In this document: in pieces, positions 41,137 to 50,624 of the stretch
How positions within the stretch are numbered: position 1 is the first letter of the stretch
How the letters are laid out: each line of letters begins with the position of its first letter
From: Opitutia bacterium UBA7441
GTDB taxonomy: Bacteria; Verrucomicrobiota; Verrucomicrobiia; Opitutales; Coraliomargaritaceae
Assembly (NCBI GenBank): GCA_002480015.1
Contig: DLQD01000030.1
Location: forward strand, 1-64,000
Direction of reading: 5' to 3'
Length of the DNA stretch: 64,000 bases
Translations under genes and position numbers: made by a program
Notes under the pieces: model-generated
The model's database searches: none
Seen by the model: the letters and a program-made list of their open reading frames with translations, nothing else
What the model was told of the DNA's origin: nothing

Positions 41137-41862
41137 CTAGGAGGACAATTGCTCGGCAGTCCTGCCATAGCGGCGCTCGCGGGCGGCGTATTCGGTCAGG
41201 GCCTTTGTGAATTCAGTTTCGTCGAAGTCGGGCCAAAGCACTGTGCTCAGGTAGATCTCGGCATAGGCTGATTGTAGGAGGAGAAAGTTGCTCAGGCGGC
41301 ATTCACCGGAAGTGCGGATGACCAAGTCGGGATCTGGCATGTCTCGGGTGTAGAGGTAGGCGCGGAAGCCCTCGTAGTCGAGCTCATTCAGGTCGATCAC
41401 GCCTGCGTGTGCCGCTTGGGCAATCGCCTTGACTGCATCCACTACCTCCGTGCGTGAGCCGTAGTTGAGTGCAAGGCCTAGCGTGTATTCGGTGAACTCG
41501 CTGGTGGCTTCTTCGCATTTATGGAGTTGATCCTGAATGGGCTCGGGCAGTTCAGAATAGCGGCCGATCACACGTAGGCGGATTTGGCGCTTGATCAGCT
41601 CTGGCAACTGGTTCTGTAGAAATTTTTCGAGCAGATCCATGAGGGCGTTGACCTCGTTTTCTGGCCGATTCCAGTTTTCCACACTGAAGGCGTATAGGGT
41701 GATATTTTTAACGCCGTTGTTTTGAGCGGCTTTGAGGGTGCGCTTGACGGCTTCCGCCCCCCGACGATGGCCTTCAATCCGGGGTAGGCCGTGTTGCTGA
41801 GCCCAACGGCCGTTGCCGTCCATAATAATGGCTACATGTTGTGGAATTTTCGATACGGTCAT
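41137..41862 (-). CDS. uppS: Undecaprenyl diphosphate synthase
   Basis: A 241-residue cis-prenyltransferase that builds the C55 lipid carrier for peptidoglycan and surface glycans. The catalytic Asp is in IIMDGNGRWAQQ (about residue 15), followed by GHRRGAEAVK, YAFSVENWNRP and the Arg/Glu region RTSGECRLSNFLL. It opens an operon with cdsA, dxr and rseP; cdsA begins 7 bases after its stop. Confidence 0.96.
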   Translation of the reverse strand: MTVSKIPQHVAIIMDGNGRWAQQHGLPRIEGHRRGAEAVKRTLKAAQNNGVKNITLYAFSVENWNRPENEVNALMDLLEKFLQNQLPELIKRQIRLRVIGRYSELPEPIQDQLHKCEEATSEFTEYTLGLALNYGSRTEVVDAVKAIAQAAHAGVIDLNELDYEGFRAYLYTRDMPDPDLVIRTSGECRLSNFLLLQSAYAEIYLSTVLWPDFDETEFTKALTEYAARERRYGRTAEQLSS

Positions 41863-42033
41863 GCTCAGTCTGAAACTTGGTTTGTCTGGGGCGGGTGAGA
41901 TATGCGAGTCAGGGTCGTGCGTCCGGGGCGCCGCACCGTTTTAAGTTGTTGATAAAAGCATTCCGTGATTCCGGCGCAAGGGTAGAGCGTTACTGATTTT
42001 ACGCTTGCCTACTGCCTGCTCCACAAAACTGGT

Positions 42034-42852
42034 TTAGAAAAAAGGACTTCTGGCTTTCTCGTCTCTCACGGTGGTCACTGGCCCGTGTCCGGGACAGAGG
42101 ATTGTGTTGTTCGGCATACTGAGTAATTCGCGGCGGTTGTTTTCCAAGGCGACCGCGTAGGCCTCTCTCGGGGCTTTGCCCATGGACAGGCAGAAGAGGG
42201 TATCGCCGACGAAGGCGAGGGGGACTTCGCCGCCGGTCACGATGTAGCTGAGTGCGCCAGGCGAATGGCCAAAGGTTAAGCGGGTCTCGATTTCGAATGC
42301 GCCGCAGGCATGCCGAGCGCCTGCGCTGAGCGCGACAGCGCCGGGTAATGGTTCGCTTTCGGGGCGGTAAACGGTGGTCTCGGGGCAAGTCTTACGAATG
42401 GCCCCGAGCGCAGCGATGTGGTCGCGGTGGGTATGAGTGATGTAGAGTGCATTCAATCGGAGGCTTTGTTTCTCGACCTCGGCCAGAAGTGCATTGGCGT
42501 TCGCGCCTGTATCAAAGGCCGCGGCTTCCTGGCCGCTCCAGATGAGAAAGCTGTTCACCGTCATTTCCTCGTAGCCTGGCACGGGAAAGGGCGTGTTAAA
42601 AAGTGCGACGCCATCGGGTAGTTGGACGGAGGGCTGCCAGCGCTGGTGCGCCATATCGACGAGCTTCGTGGGCGAGAGTCTTAAGGCCGGAGCGAGGGTT
42701 CGAAGCGCCTCGTCGTTGATCGAGCCTGAGAGGAGAGAGCGGATGTGGGCGGCTTCGAGACCCGAAGCAGCGGCCAGTGTGTCTACGTTTAGGCCGAGAC
42801 CGGACATGGCCTTGCCGAGGACGTCTTCGAAATTGTCTTCAATGCGTATCAT
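42034..42852 (-). CDS. HTH-fused metallo-beta-lactamase-fold hydrolase
   Basis: A 272-residue protein with two parts. Residues 1-70 look like an XRE/Cro-type helix-turn-helix (GLNVDTLAAASGLEAAHIRSLLSG). Residues 95-272 are a metallo-beta-lactamase fold with H140-T-H142-R-D144-H145, then GHSPG (about 194), FVGDTLF (about 215) and CPGHGP (about 258), resembling glyoxalase II-type hydrolases. The start overlaps the upp stop by 4 bases (ATGA), so it is the last gene of the nucleoside salvage operon. Substrate is unknown. Confidence 0.75.
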   Translation of the reverse strand: MIRIEDNFEDVLGKAMSGLGLNVDTLAAASGLEAAHIRSLLSGSINDEALRTLAPALRLSPTKLVDMAHQRWQPSVQLPDGVALFNTPFPVPGYEEMTVNSFLIWSGQEAAAFDTGANANALLAEVEKQSLRLNALYITHTHRDHIAALGAIRKTCPETTVYRPESEPLPGAVALSAGARHACGAFEIETRLTFGHSPGALSYIVTGGEVPLAFVGDTLFCLSMGKAPREAYAVALENNRRELLSMPNNTILCPGHGPVTTVRDEKARSPFF

Positions 42853-43469
42853 GTGTTGAATAATCGGTCGCCGAAATCGCCAAGTCCGGGGAGGATGTAT
42901 TTCTGATCGTTGAGTGCACGGTCAATTTTCCCGGCGATGATCGGCACGTCTGGGTGGGCGGCTTCAAAGGCTGCAATTCCCTCTGGCGCGGAGATGATAC
43001 AGACCATAGTGACGTGCTTTGCGCCGTGGGCTTTGATTTGTTCGACGCATTGCGCGGCGGAGCCACCGGTCGCGAGCATGGGGTCGAGTACGAAGACTTG
43101 TGAGCTGGTGCTGAGGTCGGGCATTTTCGCGTAATAACAACTCGCCACGGCGGTGGCCTCGTCCCGTTCAAGGCCGATGTAGCCCACGCTGGACCCTGGT
43201 ATGATGCCCATGGCCGGGTCGAGCATGCCGAGTCCGGCGCGGAGGATGGGCACGAAAACGACGCCCGTGCTGAGTTGGGCGCCACTCGTCAACTCCAGGG
43301 GAGTCTCCACCTCGACGAAGTCCAGACTCAGTTGCTTGGCCGCTTCGACCATAATCACCTCTGTGATGCCCTTGCAGCAACGGCGGAACTCGGCTGCGCC
43401 TGTGCGACGATCTCGAAGGATCGTTAGATAGTGTTGGACGAGCGGATGGGTGCAGAGGTCGGTGGCCAT
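42849..43469 (-). CDS. upp: Uracil phosphoribosyltransferase
   Basis: A 206-residue enzyme that makes UMP from uracil and PRPP. The PRPP loop is DPMLATGGSA near residue 130, and the C-terminal uracil-binding end reads LPGLGDFGDRLFNT. It receives uracil released by the phosphorylase encoded by deoA in the same operon. It starts 6 bases after punA and overlaps the next gene by 4 bases. Confidence 0.96.
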   Translation of the reverse strand: MATDLCTHPLVQHYLTILRDRRTGAAEFRRCCKGITEVIMVEAAKQLSLDFVEVETPLELTSGAQLSTGVVFVPILRAGLGMLDPAMGIIPGSSVGYIGLERDEATAVASCYYAKMPDLSTSSQVFVLDPMLATGGSAAQCVEQIKAHGAKHVTMVCIISAPEGIAAFEAAHPDVPIIAGKIDRALNDQKYILPGLGDFGDRLFNT

Positions 43470-43475
43470 GTTTAT

Positions 43476-44273
43476 TTAAGCAAGTTGGACTCCGGCTGCG
43501 AGTAAGTCGGCAAACTGCGGGCGCACGCGATCGGCGGTCTCGGAGACGTCTTCGTGGGAGAGTTCGGTTTTGGAGATACCCGCGGCCGCGTTGGTGATGC
43601 AGGAGATACCGAGCACGCGCATGTTGAGCGTACGTGCGACGATGGCCTCCGGTACGGTAGACATACCTACGGCGTCGGCTCCCAGCGCAGCAAAGGCACG
43701 GATCTCGGCCGGGGTCTCGAAGCTGGGACCTGTTGTGGCGAGATAGACGCCTTCTTTCAAGTCGACCGAATGCGCCTTCGCCCAATCGCGGATCCTAGCG
43801 CGAAGCGCGCCGTCGTAGACTTCTGTCATGTCAGGGAAACGCACGCCCTCGTCGCCCTGCCAGCCAATGAGCGGGTTGGTGCCGAGGAAGTTGATGTGAT
43901 CGCTCAGCATCATGAAGTCGCCGGGGGTGTAGTCGAGGTTGATCCCTCCGGCAGCGTTGGTCACAAAGAGCGTGTGCACGCCGATACGGTGCATGAGGCG
44001 GATGGGTAAAGTGAGATCGGCCATTCGGTAGCCCTCGTAGTAATGGAAGCGCCCCTGCATGCAGATGACCCGCTTGCCTTCGAGGGTGCCATAGACGAAT
44101 TGCCCGGCGTGTCCCGGCACGGTGGAGACGGGGAATCCTTCGATCTTGTCGTAGGGCAGACGCCCGACGACTTCGATGCGGTCGTCCGCGAAGAAGCCGA
44201 GGCCGGAGCCGAGGATGAGACCGATCTCTGGTTTAAAGTCGACCAACTCTACGGGTAGTGCGGGTATTTGCAT
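43476..44273 (-). CDS. punA: Purine nucleoside phosphorylase
   Basis: A 265-residue trimeric-type purine nucleoside phosphorylase that cleaves inosine or guanosine with phosphate. The phosphate-binding stretch ILGSGLGFF is at the start, followed by GRFHYYEGY, TNAAGGIN and MSTVPEAIVAR near 200. Size and motifs fit the PunA/DeoD2 class rather than the hexameric DeoD. The ATG at 44273 is preferred over an upstream in-frame start at 44339. Confidence 0.92.
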   Translation of the reverse strand: MQIPALPVELVDFKPEIGLILGSGLGFFADDRIEVVGRLPYDKIEGFPVSTVPGHAGQFVYGTLEGKRVICMQGRFHYYEGYRMADLTLPIRLMHRIGVHTLFVTNAAGGINLDYTPGDFMMLSDHINFLGTNPLIGWQGDEGVRFPDMTEVYDGALRARIRDWAKAHSVDLKEGVYLATTGPSFETPAEIRAFAALGADAVGMSTVPEAIVARTLNMRVLGISCITNAAAGISKTELSHEDVSETADRVRPQFADLLAAGVQLA

Positions 44274-44288
44274 ATAATTAATTAAAAT

Positions 44289-44313
44289 GTAGCGCGCGGC
44301 TTCAGCAAGCGTG
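44289..44313. repeat. REP-like element between deoA and punA
   Basis: GTAGCGCGCGGCTTCAGCAA begins at 44289. The GCTTCAGCAAGC core is shared with the copy at 35813. It lies inside the nucleoside operon, just upstream of punA, where it could alter transcript stability. Confidence 0.4.
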
Positions 44314-44360
44314 CATGTGATAGGGTGTTCGACGCACAATACATTCGCTCAACTACCGCG

Positions 44361-45683
44361 CTAGGCATGGTGGATACGATCCACGATGAGTGGTTTTTCT
44401 GCGGGGCAGTCTTCGCTTAAAGTGATGGCTTTTCGTAAACGCGTTTCCGCTACATGGAGTGTCTCAGTATCCTGATAGTGGATACGGACGATGGCTTCGC
44501 CGGGTTCGACAGGATCGCCGACTTTTTTCAGAAGCTCGAGGCCGACAGCAGGGTCGATGACAGAATCGGTGCTGACGCGCCCAGCGCCGAGCAGGCAGGC
44601 GGCCTCACCGAAGCTTCGTGCATCGAGTCCGCTCACAGACATCTTTTCATTGTTGTCTAGGGCGAAATCCATCGTTCTCTCACTCTGTGGTAGGCGGCCG
44701 AAATCGTCGACTACAGAGGCATCGCCGCCTTGGGCTTCGACCAGTGCACGGAATCCTTCGAGCGCCCTACCGTTGGCGATGGCGGCTTTGAGCGCGACCA
44801 TGGCTTCGGCCTGTGTTGTGTGCAGACCGCCGAGCACGAGCATTTCGGCGCCGAGCGCGTAGGTGACTTCCATCAAATCTGCGGGACCCTCACCGCGCAG
44901 GCACTTGATCGCCTCGATTACCTCCAGAGAATTGCCGATCATGCGCCCGAGGGGTTCGTCCATCCGCGTAAGCAGGGCGGTGGTCGGTTTGCCCATGCGG
45001 GCGCTAATCGCGACGAGTGAGTCGGCCAGTTTGCGGCCGGCGGCTTCGTCCGGCATGAAGGCGCCATGGCCGAATTTGACATCGAGCACCAAGGCGTCGA
45101 TACCCTCGGCCAGTTTCTTACTGAGGATACTCGCACAGATCAGCGGGATACTTTCGACCGTCGCAGTCACATCGCGCAGCGCATAGAGTTTCCGGTCCGC
45201 GGGCACCATGTCATCGGACTGGCCGATCATGGCCTGGTGGATGGACTGGAGCTGACTGCGGTATTCCGCGTCGCTGAGTAGGGTGCGGAAGCCGGGGATG
45301 GCTTCCAGTTTATCCAAGGTTCCGCCCGTGTGGCCGAGCCCCCGTCCACTCATCATAGGCACGCAGAGCCCACAAGCCGCCGCGAGGGGGGCGAGAATCA
45401 GAGAGACTTTATCACCGACCCCACCAGTGGAATGTTTGTCCACCTTAGGTCGTCTAATCTCCGGCAGCTCGACGATACGTCCGGAGCGCATCATGGCTTC
45501 AGTCAGCCAGCTGGTTTCCTCCGCCGTCATGCCCTTGAGCACGATAGCCATGAGCAGCGCACTGGCTTGATAGTCCCGAAAGTCCCCAGAGACCACACCG
45601 TCGACAAATTGCTCTAGCTCTGATCGGCTCAACGCCAATCCATCACGTTTATGCGCGATGATTTCCTGAGAGGTATGTTTCAT
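44361..45683 (-). CDS. deoA: Thymidine/pyrimidine-nucleoside phosphorylase
   Basis: A 440-residue enzyme that phosphorolyses thymidine (and possibly uridine or deoxyuridine). The signature region KHSTGGVGDKVSLILAPL lies near residue 82, and GRGLGHTGGTLDKLEAIPG near 114. The all-alpha N-terminal and mixed C-terminal domains are full length. It starts the salvage operon deoA-punA-upp-MBL. DeoA and Pdp are hard to separate by eye. Confidence 0.92.
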   Translation of the reverse strand: MKHTSQEIIAHKRDGLALSRSELEQFVDGVVSGDFRDYQASALLMAIVLKGMTAEETSWLTEAMMRSGRIVELPEIRRPKVDKHSTGGVGDKVSLILAPLAAACGLCVPMMSGRGLGHTGGTLDKLEAIPGFRTLLSDAEYRSQLQSIHQAMIGQSDDMVPADRKLYALRDVTATVESIPLICASILSKKLAEGIDALVLDVKFGHGAFMPDEAAGRKLADSLVAISARMGKPTTALLTRMDEPLGRMIGNSLEVIEAIKCLRGEGPADLMEVTYALGAEMLVLGGLHTTQAEAMVALKAAIANGRALEGFRALVEAQGGDASVVDDFGRLPQSERTMDFALDNNEKMSVSGLDARSFGEAACLLGAGRVSTDSVIDPAVGLELLKKVGDPVEPGEAIVRIHYQDTETLHVAETRLRKAITLSEDCPAEKPLIVDRIHHA

Positions 45684-45815
45684 AGCGCGAAGTCTGTCGC
45701 GATGGTCGGCCTTGTCGAGTCACCTTGTTTGCTTCCTCTCTGCACCCGTGGACCTATGAGTCTAGGCAGTTGCGTCTCAGGCTCAATTGAAGGCTCATAT
45801 TTTATTCGTTTCGGG

Positions 45816-45843
45816 TTGCGTCTCAAGGTGCGTGGCCTATACC
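45816..45843 (+). promoter_or_regulatory. Probable promoter of the 6S-like RNA
   Basis: TTGCGT (45816-45821) and TATACC (45838-45843) are 16 bases apart. Start of transcription would fall near 45850, exactly where the closing stem of the RNA candidate begins. Confidence 0.5.
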
Positions 45844-45849
45844 TCCGCT

Positions 45850-46033
45850 AACCCTGCAGTGTTCGAGACTTAACGGAGAATCTGTCCTTTACTCTTTAGC
45901 AAACGGGAGCTTGACCCGCGTAGGTGGCTGTCCAGCCGTCAACCGGAAGACAAAAACCTACGAGGAGAGCACCCACCTTAGACACAAAAGGCTAAGAACT
46001 CCCACTAATACGGCACAGGCGGGGCCTTTTTTC
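45850..46033 (+). ncRNA. ssrS: 6S RNA candidate
   Basis: About 184 bases, the usual size of 6S RNA, which binds the housekeeping RNA polymerase holoenzyme as a promoter mimic. A long imperfect closing stem pairs CCTG, GTGTT, GAG and CTTA on the 5' side with TAAG, CTC, AATAC and CAGG on the 3' side. A large asymmetric bubble follows (AGCAAACGGGAGCTTGACCC opposite GAGCACCCACCTTAGACAC), whose elements resemble the conserved GCAAGCGGGCCAGTCC and CACCTTGAACC regions of E. coli 6S. A terminal arm is closed by CGTAGGT/ACCTACG (45919-45925, 45956-45962). A T6 run ends it at 46033, 50 bases before cysH. Confidence 0.72.
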
Positions 46034-46082
46034 TCGAACAGCTATTCTTGACTTTCTAACTCAAGAACCAAAGATTAGGTCT

Positions 46083-46808
46083 GTGAATTCGAACAATGCA
46101 GTCCCATCCGCGCCGCAGAGCGACCTCGACCTTGAGACCGCCTCTGCCACCGAGCGTATACGCTGGGCCTATCAGACCTATGGCGACCAGCTCGTCCTAA
46201 GCACTAGTTTCGGGGTGCAGAGCGCGGTCATGTTGCACCTCGTGACCACGCAAATCCCCGATATCCCTGTGATCTTCGTAGACACGGGCTACCTTTTTCC
46301 GGCCACTTATAAGTTTGCGGCCGAGTTGAGCGAACGTCTTAGGCTCAACCTTAAGACCTACATCCCGCAGCAGACTGCCGCGCAGCAAGAAGCGCTCTAT
46401 GGCAAGCTTTGGGAGAAAGACCTCGAGGGCCTCGAGCGTTACAATCGGATTAACAAAGTCGAGCCGATGAACCGAGCGGTCAAAGAGTTGGGTGCCTCCG
46501 CTTGGTTGTCGGGGCTCCGCCGCACCCAGTCCAGCTCACGTGGTGAGCGCGGTGTCGTCGAAGCTCAAAACAAAGTGACCAAGATTTATCCGATCATCGA
46601 TTGGAACGACCGTGATATTTACACCTATCTGACTGAAAACAATCTGCCTTACCACCCGTTATGGGATCAGGGCTACGTCTCGGTCGGCGATTGGCACAGC
46701 ACCAAAAAGCTCGGCGAGGGCATGAGCGAAGAGGAGACCCGCTTCGGCGGCCTCAAGCGTGAGTGCGGGCTTCATGAAGTAACCGGCGGCTCTGATTTTC
46801 AGATCTAG
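46083..46808 (+). CDS. cysH: Phosphoadenylyl-sulfate reductase
   Basis: A 241-residue enzyme that reduces PAPS to sulfite in assimilatory sulfate reduction. The P-loop-like [12 protein letters not shown] is near residue 41, TGYLFPATY near 67, SGLRRTQSS near 143, and the C-terminal KRECGLH carries the catalytic Cys. The two CC/CxxC pairs that bind a [4Fe-4S] cluster in APS reductases are absent, so it should be the thioredoxin-dependent PAPS type. A GTG at 46083 is the start. No partner sulfate genes lie nearby. Confidence 0.92.
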   Translation: MNSNNAVPSAPQSDLDLETASATERIRWAYQTYGDQLVLSTSFGVQSAVMLHLVTTQIPDIPVIFVDTGYLFPATYKFAAELSERLRLNLKTYIPQQTAAQQEALYGKLWEKDLEGLERYNRINKVEPMNRAVKELGASAWLSGLRRTQSSSRGERGVVEAQNKVTKIYPIIDWNDRDIYTYLTENNLPYHPLWDQGYVSVGDWHSTKKLGEGMSEEETRFGGLKRECGLHEVTGGSDFQI

Positions 46809-46864
46809 GTTGATCTGCGGGAAAGAAGAATGGACGGAGGACTGCCGTAGATGGCAAAGCAATT

Positions 46865-46950
46865 TTTTAAACCGCAGAGGTCGCCGAGCGCGCGGAGAAC
46901 GGAAAGAGAGGAAAGAACCCGGCTCGGTGAGACCTTAGCGTCCTCAGCGC
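46865..46950. repeat. Dispersed CGCAGAGG-type intergenic element
   Basis: The spacer between cysH and the cupin gene reads TTTTTTAAACCGCAGAGG, then GCCGAG, GCGCGGAGAAC and, 50 bases later, CTTAGCGTCCTCAGCG. This resembles the aaccgcagagg...cctctgcg(gtt) elements seen in intergenic DNA of several phyla, with inverted ends. Identification is by eye only. Confidence 0.4.
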
Positions 46951-46991
46951 ATGATCCGGTTTGCTTTGCATCCGGTCTTGTCGACGCTGGG

Positions 46992-47345
46992 TTAGATCTC
47001 GATTGTTGCCACTAATGCCCCGAGGAAAACGAGTTCAGTCTCGCCGGTGTTACGTATCGCCTGCGACTCGCCGTCGCGCGTGATTTGTAACGTGCCGGGG
47101 ATGAATGGGTGCTCGACCCCGTTGTCCACAACGATGCCGGTGCCGGAGATGCAGAAGTAAAAATCCTCGTCGCCTTTATGCGAGTGGTCGCCGACACTGG
47201 CGCCCGGTTCTAGGCGGACGAGGCCGACGCTTTTGATCGCACTGCCCGGAAAGAGATCGAGGAGTTTGTGAGCGGTGACGCTACCACTGCCGCCACGGAC
47301 AGCTTCGGCCACTTCGGGGATAACTTCATGTACGTTTTTAATCAT
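46992..47345 (-). CDS. Small cupin-domain protein
   Basis: A 117-residue single-domain cupin. The metal-site residues are DHSHKGDEDFYF (about 54-65, motif 1 with two His and a Glu) and a less complete second motif around NGVEHPFIPGT (His 81). Single cupins bind a metal or small ligand and have many roles; none can be assigned here. The ATG at 47345 is chosen over an upstream in-frame start at 47375. The gene is divergent from trxB. Confidence 0.75.
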   Translation of the reverse strand: MIKNVHEVIPEVAEAVRGGSGSVTAHKLLDLFPGSAIKSVGLVRLEPGASVGDHSHKGDEDFYFCISGTGIVVDNGVEHPFIPGTLQITRDGESQAIRNTGETELVFLGALVATIEI

Positions 47346-47582
47346 ACAAACACCGTAGCAGTCAGCCTCGTACAATCAAGTTCAACTGGACGGCCGTCCT
47401 GCCTTAACTCGAACGGCCAGCATCGATGGTCCTAGGTTGGAGTGTAGCGTAAAGAAGGATATCGGGGCGTGGCAAAAGCCTGGCCAAAGGCAAACCGGCA
47501 GAGAAATTCAAATTTTGATTGAGAATCGTTCCCAGCACCTCATCGTCTGCCTTTTTATAAATTCAGACCATTGTTTACAAAT

Positions 47583-48512
47583 ATGGAAGACGTCATCATC
47601 TTAGGCACCGGCTGCGCCGGACTCACTGCGGCCATTTATACCGGGCGCGCGCAACTTAATCCCCTCGTACTCGAAGGCTCACAACCCGGCGGCCAGCTGA
47701 CGACGACCTCAGAGGTGGAAAATTTCCCCGGCTTCCCCGAGGGCATCGACGGCTACATGATGATGGACAACCTTCGCAAACAGGCCGCCCGTTTCGGTGC
47801 CCGCTACGAGCATGCCAAGGTGGATAAGATCGAAGTCGAGGGGGAGGTTAAGAGACTCTATGCGGGCGAAAAGGTCTTCGAGGCGAAATCAGTCATCGTA
47901 GCCACGGGCGCACGCCCACGCCTGCTCGGCATCCCGGGTGAGCAGGAAATGTATGGCGGCAAAGGGGTCACTACCTGTGCGACTTGTGACGGTGCCTTCT
48001 ATCGGGATATGGACGTAGTCGTTGTCGGGGGGGGGGATTCGGCCGCAGAAGAAGCCCTTTTTCTGACCCGTTTCTGCTCTAAGGTGACACTGATTCACCG
48101 CCGCGACGAACTACGTGCTTCGCAGATCATGGCGGACCGGGCGACCTCGCATGAAAAAATAGAGATGGCCTGGAACTCTGTGCCGACCGAGATCCTCGCA
48201 GACGAGAAGGGTTTTACCCGCGCCATCCGCGTCAAGGACACGGTGACGAGTGAGGTACGCGAGATCCCTTGTAAAGGCGCCTTCATCGCCATCGGCCACA
48301 TTCCTAATACGGATTTTGTCAAAGACCTTCTAGAGCGCGATGGTGACGGCTACATCGTGCCCATGTCCGGCAGCCAAGTGAAAACGCAGTTCCCCGGCTT
48401 CTACGCTGCGGGTGACTGCGTCGACCACGTCTATCGTCAGGCAATTACGGCGGCGGGCATGGGTTGCCAAGCCGCGATCGAAGCCGAGCGCTGGTTGGCA
48501 GAACACGAATAG
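47583..48512 (+). CDS. trxB: Thioredoxin reductase
   Basis: A 309-residue FAD/NADPH enzyme that reduces thioredoxin. The FAD site ([15 protein letters not shown]) is at the start, redox motif CATC at about 132-135, the NADPH site [13 protein letters not shown] near 148, and the C-terminal FAD motif [13 protein letters not shown] near 274. An in-frame ATG 12 bases earlier (47571) is also possible. With thioredoxin it would serve the PAPS reductase and other reductases. Confidence 0.95.
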   Translation: MEDVIILGTGCAGLTAAIYTGRAQLNPLVLEGSQPGGQLTTTSEVENFPGFPEGIDGYMMMDNLRKQAARFGARYEHAKVDKIEVEGEVKRLYAGEKVFEAKSVIVATGARPRLLGIPGEQEMYGGKGVTTCATCDGAFYRDMDVVVVGGGDSAAEEALFLTRFCSKVTLIHRRDELRASQIMADRATSHEKIEMAWNSVPTEILADEKGFTRAIRVKDTVTSEVREIPCKGAFIAIGHIPNTDFVKDLLERDGDGYIVPMSGSQVKTQFPGFYAAGDCVDHVYRQAITAAGMGCQAAIEAERWLAEHE

Positions 48513-48596
48513 GTGGTGAGTCGTGACTGGTGAGTTTTGAATGCCTTCTGACCAATTTGAGATTCACTCATCATCCTTTACCACTCACACTTCATC
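48513..48596. repeat. GTGAGT-type inverted intergenic repeat
   Basis: The trxB-pdxH spacer has GTGGTGAGTCGTGACTGGTG near its start and ACTCATCATC...CCACTCACAC near its end, which are roughly reverse complements. Such GGTGAGT/ACTCACC-rich elements recur in intergenic DNA in several phyla. A hairpin in the pdxH leader is possible. Confidence 0.35.
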
Positions 48597-48597
48597 T

Positions 48598-49236
48598 ATG
48601 GATTTATCTGATCTCAGGCAAAGTTACACGAAGGGGCGTTTTAGCAAAAGCGATTTGCTGGAGTCTCCGTTTGCGCAGTTTGAGAACTGGTTCCGTGAGG
48701 CGCAAAAAGCTCAGCTCGAAGAGCCCAATGCCATGTGCCTAGCCACAGCCGATGATCGCGGTCGTCCGAGTACGCGCATCGTGCTGTTGAAGGATTTTTC
48801 AGAAAAGGGACTTACTTTTTACAGTAATTACGAAAGCCGCAAAGCTGCAGAACTGGAGTTGAATCCGCAGGTCGCGGCCAACTTCCTCTGGTTGCCGCTA
48901 CAGCGGCAGGTTAATGTCAAGGGCTGCGTCGAACGCATCTCTAAAACCGAATCACTCAAATATTTCCTCAGCCGACCCTTCAGCAGCCAACTCGGGGCAT
49001 GGGCGTCGCCACAAAGCAAGGTGATTACCTCGCGCAGCATCCTCGAGGCAAAGCTCGATCAGATGAAGCGTAAGTTCACCGAGGGAAAAGTGCCGCTCCC
49101 TGATAACTGGGGTGGCTACCGCATCGTGCCCGAGTCTTTCGAGTTCTGGCAAGGGCGTAGCAACCGCTTGCACGACCGCTTTATCTACCGCCTCGATGTG
49201 TCTGGCCAATGGCTGACTGAGCGCCTCGCGCCGTAG
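48598..49236 (+). CDS. pdxH: Pyridoxine/pyridoxamine 5'-phosphate oxidase
   Basis: A 212-residue FMN enzyme that makes pyridoxal 5'-phosphate. The FMN-binding stretch [23 protein letters not shown] (about 56-78), the [11 protein letters not shown] region, [13 protein letters not shown] (about 126) and the C-terminal [13 protein letters not shown] are hallmarks. The ATG at 48598 gives the standard length; the upstream part of the frame (from 48541) lies in the repeat-like leader. It supplies cofactor for PLP enzymes such as SpeA and the DegT aminotransferase. Confidence 0.95.
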   Translation: MDLSDLRQSYTKGRFSKSDLLESPFAQFENWFREAQKAQLEEPNAMCLATADDRGRPSTRIVLLKDFSEKGLTFYSNYESRKAAELELNPQVAANFLWLPLQRQVNVKGCVERISKTESLKYFLSRPFSSQLGAWASPQSKVITSRSILEAKLDQMKRKFTEGKVPLPDNWGGYRIVPESFEFWQGRSNRLHDRFIYRLDVSGQWLTERLAP

Positions 49237-49261
49237 TTCTGTATTAGTTACCAAGGGTGCC

Positions 49262-50611
49262 ATGACCGAAGAAAATACAGAGATCGATTCCAAGATGGGG
49301 CACCTTATTGCCTCCGGGCATATCAAGCCGATCTCTGAGGAATTGCAGAATTGGGCGGATCCGGAAGTGGCCGACTATATACTCCGCCTTGATAAGCCGC
49401 ACCAGATACTAGTTTATCGCGCATTACCCCGTCACCGGGCGGCGGATGTCTTCGCCTACTTCGAGCCAGAGGATCAGGATACCTTTCTCGAAGCATTGAC
49501 GGACGCAGATACCCGTGTGCTACTGGCCAACTTGAGCCCCGACGACCGCACTGCGATGCTCGAAGAGCTGCCTGCCACCGTAACCCGCAAGCTGATGCAG
49601 TTGCTGAGCCCAGAGGATTTGGCGGAGTCTCGCCAGCTGCTTGGCTACCCTGAAGAAAGTGTCGGTCGTCTGATGACGCCCGACTATATCCGCATTCGGG
49701 CCGAGTGGAGCTGTGATCATGCCCTCGCACACATCCGCAAATACGGCCGGGATAGTGAAATTTTCAACATCCTCTACGTGACGGACGGAAACGGGAAATT
49801 GGTCGACATCCTGCGCATGCGCCGACTCATCATGGCGCCGCCTTCGACTGTGATTAAAGACATTTTAAACTATCAGTTTGTTAGTTTATCCGCTTATGAC
49901 GACCGCGAGGTCGCGGTTGAGAAGATCCAGCGCTATGACGTCAATGCACTGCCTGTGGTCGACTCTGAGGGCGTGCTCGTCGGCATAGTGACGGTCGACG
50001 ACATCATGGACGTGGCGGAAGAAGAGGTTACCGAGGATATTCAAAAAGGTGTCGCCGTTGCTCCGCTTGAGACCCGCTACAGCGCGGCCAGTCCCGCGCA
50101 GCTCTTCCGCAAGCGTATCGGCTGGCTGTTGATTTTGATCTTCGTGAACCTGATCTCGGCCGGCGTCATTTCGAATTACGAGGATTTTATCAAAGAATTT
50201 ATCACTCTCGCGCTCTTCATGCCTCTGGTCATAGCCAGCGGTGGAAACTGCGGTGCCCAATCCGCCACACTTATGGTGCGTGCTATCGCCATCGGCGACC
50301 ACGCCGTGGGCGATTGGATTAAGGCGGTGTCTAAAGAAACCTTTGTCGGCGTACTACTCGGCACCGCAATGGCGGTGATCGCTGCGATCGTTGCCAAGCT
50401 TTATGGTGGCGATTATCATATCGCGATCATCGTCGGGCTGAGCATGATCTCCATCGTTTTTGTCGCCAACGCTTTTGGCGCCCTACTGCCCTTTATTCTC
50501 AGCCGCTTGAACATCGACCCAGCCGCTGCCAGTACACCTCTTATCACCTCTCTCATGGACGTGCTCGGCCTTATCATCTATTTTACTATCGCTGTCGTCA
50601 TTCTCGCGTAA
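49262..50611 (+). CDS. mgtE: MgtE-family magnesium transporter
   Basis: A 449-residue Mg2+ channel. Domains in order: helical MgtE N domain (about 20-130, with [15 protein letters not shown]), two CBS domains (about 135-255) and a five-helix membrane domain (about 280-449) carrying the signature [17 protein letters not shown] near 337. The cytosolic domains close the pore when Mg2+ is plentiful. It is 13 bases before the helicase gene. Confidence 0.94.
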   Translation: MTEENTEIDSKMGHLIASGHIKPISEELQNWADPEVADYILRLDKPHQILVYRALPRHRAADVFAYFEPEDQDTFLEALTDADTRVLLANLSPDDRTAMLEELPATVTRKLMQLLSPEDLAESRQLLGYPEESVGRLMTPDYIRIRAEWSCDHALAHIRKYGRDSEIFNILYVTDGNGKLVDILRMRRLIMAPPSTVIKDILNYQFVSLSAYDDREVAVEKIQRYDVNALPVVDSEGVLVGIVTVDDIMDVAEEEVTEDIQKGVAVAPLETRYSAASPAQLFRKRIGWLLILIFVNLISAGVISNYEDFIKEFITLALFMPLVIASGGNCGAQSATLMVRAIAIGDHAVGDWIKAVSKETFVGVLLGTAMAVIAAIVAKLYGGDYHIAIIVGLSMISIVFVANAFGALLPFILSRLNIDPAAASTPLITSLMDVLGLIIYFTIAVVILA

Positions 50612-50624
50612 ACCACTCAGTATT

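Noticed and set aside
47515..47540. Fur-box-like TTGAGAATCGTTC upstream of trxB
   Set aside because: Half the box fits and half does not, and neither neighbour is an iron gene; too weak to call.
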